From: a virus
Strand: one strand, 5' to 3'
DNA: 64,000 nt
Virus record (IMG/VR): IMGVR_UViG_3300024289_000019
Span: 48,302-112,301 of that record
Shown here: positions 62,166 to 64,000 of the stretch, in pieces
How the letters are laid out: every line of letters begins with the position of its first letter
Position numbering within the stretch: the first letter of the stretch is position 1
Translations under genes and position numbers: made by a program
The notes under the pieces: model-generated
Databases searched by the model: none
Told to the model about the DNA's origin: nothing
What the model saw: the letters and a program-made list of their open reading frames with translations, nothing else

Positions 62166-63098
62166 ATGCCTTTTCCACAAAATAGATATCTGTCTGCTCC
62201 AGGTGGTACAAAACCATTTTTGTTAAGACAAATTATCACAACTGGATATGTTTTAGCTGGATATCAAAATAGCAGCCCTTGGACAAACGTTAATCAAGTT
62301 GCTCATTCTACAGATACAACTACAGATTTAGGAAATTTATTAAATAACTCTTCTGGATATCCAGGAGGAATGTGTGACGACACATTTGCTTATTTGTTAA
62401 AGGCAAATAATGGCGTTGGAGGAACATCTACTCAAACAAATAAATTTAGTATGAGAACAAACTCTTCTGTTGTCGGACCATCCTCTCCATACAATTGTGG
62501 AAATAATGGAACAATAATGCACAAGGAGCAATCCTACGCATATGGTAAACCTTTTGATGGCTCTGCGGCTATTATGAGATTTAATTTTGCAACACAATCT
62601 TGGATGTCTAGCCTTAGCTCTTCATATGGAACAAACGGCGGTTCAGGCGGTTCTGCTTTTTATCATGAGTTTGCTGGATGGCATTATGGAGATGGAAACG
62701 GAACTGGAGCTGGTGTAAAATTAACCTTTTCAACAGAAACACAGTCTACTGGAACAATGTATGGCGCACATGGTCAGCAAAAAGCAATCTCTTCAAAACG
62801 AACTTATCTTTATGCTGGCAATGAAGGAGATTACGCTGGAGGATATAATTTAAGGCGGTGGAATGTTTCTACAGAAACAAACGTTGGAACCGTTTCAAAA
62901 CCAATTGGAAATTGTGGAGAAGAAAATTTTGATATGGGCCAAGATTGGCAATTCATGCTAGGGAATTATAATGGTTCTCAAAATAACAGATCTTGGAGAT
63001 TTAATTACACAACAGATAGTGGATATGAAGGCGGCGGCTCAATGCAGTCAAAAGGCCCTGGAGGCAGAAGCTCGGCATATTCAGCTTATCGTTCTTAA
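62166..63098 (+). CDS. Kelch/propeller-like tail protein
   Basis: 310 residues, Gly/Ser/Asn/Tyr-rich with recurring strand-turn units (QSYAYGKPFDGSAAIMRFNF, RTYLYAGNEGDYAGGYNLRRW, RSWRFNYTTDSGYEGGG), suggesting a beta-propeller. Similar Gly-rich proteins occur in the fibre regions of large marine phages. Likely receptor-binding. Confidence 0.7.
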   Translation: MPFPQNRYLSAPGGTKPFLLRQIITTGYVLAGYQNSSPWTNVNQVAHSTDTTTDLGNLLNNSSGYPGGMCDDTFAYLLKANNGVGGTSTQTNKFSMRTNSSVVGPSSPYNCGNNGTIMHKEQSYAYGKPFDGSAAIMRFNFATQSWMSSLSSSYGTNGGSGGSAFYHEFAGWHYGDGNGTGAGVKLTFSTETQSTGTMYGAHGQQKAISSKRTYLYAGNEGDYAGGYNLRRWNVSTETNVGTVSKPIGNCGEENFDMGQDWQFMLGNYNGSQNNRSWRFNYTTDSGYEGGGSMQSKGPGGRSSAYSAYRS

Positions 63099-63113
63099 TA
63101 GATAGGTAAATTA

Positions 63114-63842
63114 ATGAGATATATAAACGATTTAACGTCGGACGTTTCTGGCTACACAAAAGAGCAAAAAGACATTCTTCTTTATGCTGCAAATAGGCAA
63201 TGGGGCACCCCAGTATTTAAAATAGATAATTTTGTTGGCGGCGCACAATTTACACCATTTGGAAAATTAAGACAATTACTTCTAGAGTTAGGTTCACGAG
63301 AAAATCTTATTTCAGAACAAGAGCTAAAAATTGAAAGAACTAAACTTGAAATTGAATTAGAGAAAGAACTTATTTTACAAACAAATTTGATTGCACAAAG
63401 AAAAATTCACGAATTAAATATTAAAGAAAAAGAACGTGTTCTTCAAAATCAAAAAATTATGATTAGTTTAACATATGAAGAACGAGACAAGTTTATGATG
63501 CTTATAGACAGATTCAATAATTCTGAAGAGGGTAAATTGCCAGATGGAAGAAAAATAATGGACATTATTGGCAATCATGAAGAAGAAGAAAGGCTAGAGG
63601 CAGAACTTTGGGCTGTGAGACTTGGAGCTCAAGCTGGATACGATTTGTTATTTTACGGCAGGGTTAATAATGGTAATATGGAAGCAATTGATCAGTTGCC
63701 AAAAGATATTCGGGAACTTGCCCTAGACAATGCTATGTCAAAGGCTTTGCAAACAAATGAAAAATTGGAGGCTTTACAAAATATTGTTAAAACTCGTTTA
63801 GAATTAGATAAACCAACTGGAGTTTGGGAGTCTCTTGAATGA
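63114..63842 (+). CDS. Hypothetical coiled-coil protein in tail module
   Basis: 242 residues. A long coiled coil (ELKIERTKLEIELEKELIL to about residue 130) and an acidic helical C-terminus. Overlaps the next start (ATGA). No family recognised; perhaps a tail assembly or regulatory factor. Confidence 0.68.
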   Translation: MRYINDLTSDVSGYTKEQKDILLYAANRQWGTPVFKIDNFVGGAQFTPFGKLRQLLLELGSRENLISEQELKIERTKLEIELEKELILQTNLIAQRKIHELNIKEKERVLQNQKIMISLTYEERDKFMMLIDRFNNSEEGKLPDGRKIMDIIGNHEEEERLEAELWAVRLGAQAGYDLLFYGRVNNGNMEAIDQLPKDIRELALDNAMSKALQTNEKLEALQNIVKTRLELDKPTGVWESLE

Positions 63843-64000
63843 TATATTTTTTATATGATGTTGAAGATAGGAATCCTTATATTAATGAGGTTGGAGAATA
63901 TTCTAGTTGTTTAATTGGAGCTATTGATGAGGCTAACCTGCTATATATAAGATTACCAAAAGTTCTTATTGTTCCTAAAAACGTAGCCATGGCATGGAAA
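63839..64000 (+). CDS. Unknown protein, 3' truncated by window
   Basis: 54 residues visible (MIYFLYDVEDRNPYINEVGEY...). ATGA overlap with the upstream gene. Continues beyond the window; cannot be assigned. Confidence 0.6.
   Translation, partial: MIYFLYDVEDRNPYINEVGEYSSCLIGAIDEANLLYIRLPKVLIVPKNVAMAWK

Noticed and set aside
1-64000. Integrase, excisionase or transposase
   Set aside because: None is recognisable; with its replication genes and large size the phage appears lytic, though genes outside the window cannot be excluded.

Overview
The window is 64 kb of a large, AT-rich phage genome. It opens inside a replicative DNA polymerase gene and ends inside a tail-region gene, so neither genome end is present. 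The host is most likely a low-GC actinobacterium of the freshwater (Nanopelagicales-like) kind. Evidence for this is a WhiB-family protein, a small Lsr2-like DNA-binding protein, an actinobacterial-type CxxC/CGHH protein, class II (B12-dependent) ribonucleotide reductase, a secreted alanine/threonine-rich protein that looks host-derived, and many genes whose start codon lies 6-7 nt after a -10 hexamer (leaderless expression). The gene content resembles large cyanophage-type myoviruses (Hsp20, 2OG-Fe(II) oxygenases, flavin halogenase, AdoMet decarboxylase, MazG, many tail fibres), but with a bacterial DnaE/RecA/RuvC replication set. No portal or capsid genes lie in this window.

Layout. 1-6.8 kb (+): replication, recombination and nucleotide genes (DnaE end, MazG, RecA, Cas4-like nuclease, RuvC, resolvase-like protein), tightly overlapped. 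6.8-9.4 kb (+): small and large terminase. 9.4-11.8 kb (+): tRNA-Met, a candidate small RNA, tRNA-Arg, Hsp20, a 2OG oxygenase and an FmdB zinc ribbon. 11.8-15.3 kb (+): exported/lysis module (PA14 coiled-coil protein, small membrane proteins, lipoprotein, CHAP endolysin). 15.3-20.6 kb (+): tRNA-Asn, WhiB, small proteins, an Ntn-hydrolase (proteasome-like), a lipoprotein subtilase, thioredoxin and a secreted S-layer-like protein. 20.6-26.6 kb (+): flavin-dependent halogenase cluster, a second DSBH protein, tRNA-Gly and tRNA-Thr, AdoMet decarboxylase-like protein. 26.6-27.1 kb: non-coding AT-rich convergence zone with iteron-like repeats. 27.1-40.1 kb (-): dense set of small, mostly unknown, probably early genes (Lsr2-like, YubB-like, DUF932-like, GP88-like, many zinc-ribbon miniproteins and diverged duplicates) plus tRNA-Asp. 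40.3-42.9 kb: mostly (-) small genes, a candidate small RNA and a lysozyme-like protein. 43-46.3 kb (+): glycosyltransferase, NrdJ, holin-like protein. 46.3-64 kb (+): tail fibre/adhesin module with collagen-like fibres, a PASTA-Hint fusion, a cluster of double-stranded beta-helix oxygenase-like proteins, and a 1,166-residue structural protein.

The most striking signal is regulatory. Seventeen sites upstream of (-)-strand early genes share a 10-base box (consensus ATGTCGGTGG) exactly 7 nt before a -10 hexamer, which defines a phage promoter class without a normal -35. Upstream of many of these boxes, in the same order, lie a CGGCGTGTCG box and a CRP-like palindrome TGTGA-N6-TCACA. In three places the box is embedded in the coding end of the upstream gene. 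Plus-strand genes use two other 5'-end designs: leaderless starts (-10, 6-7 nt, ATG), or transcripts predicted to begin directly with a hairpin followed by a ribosome binding site. All functional calls are from reading the sequence; no database search was run.
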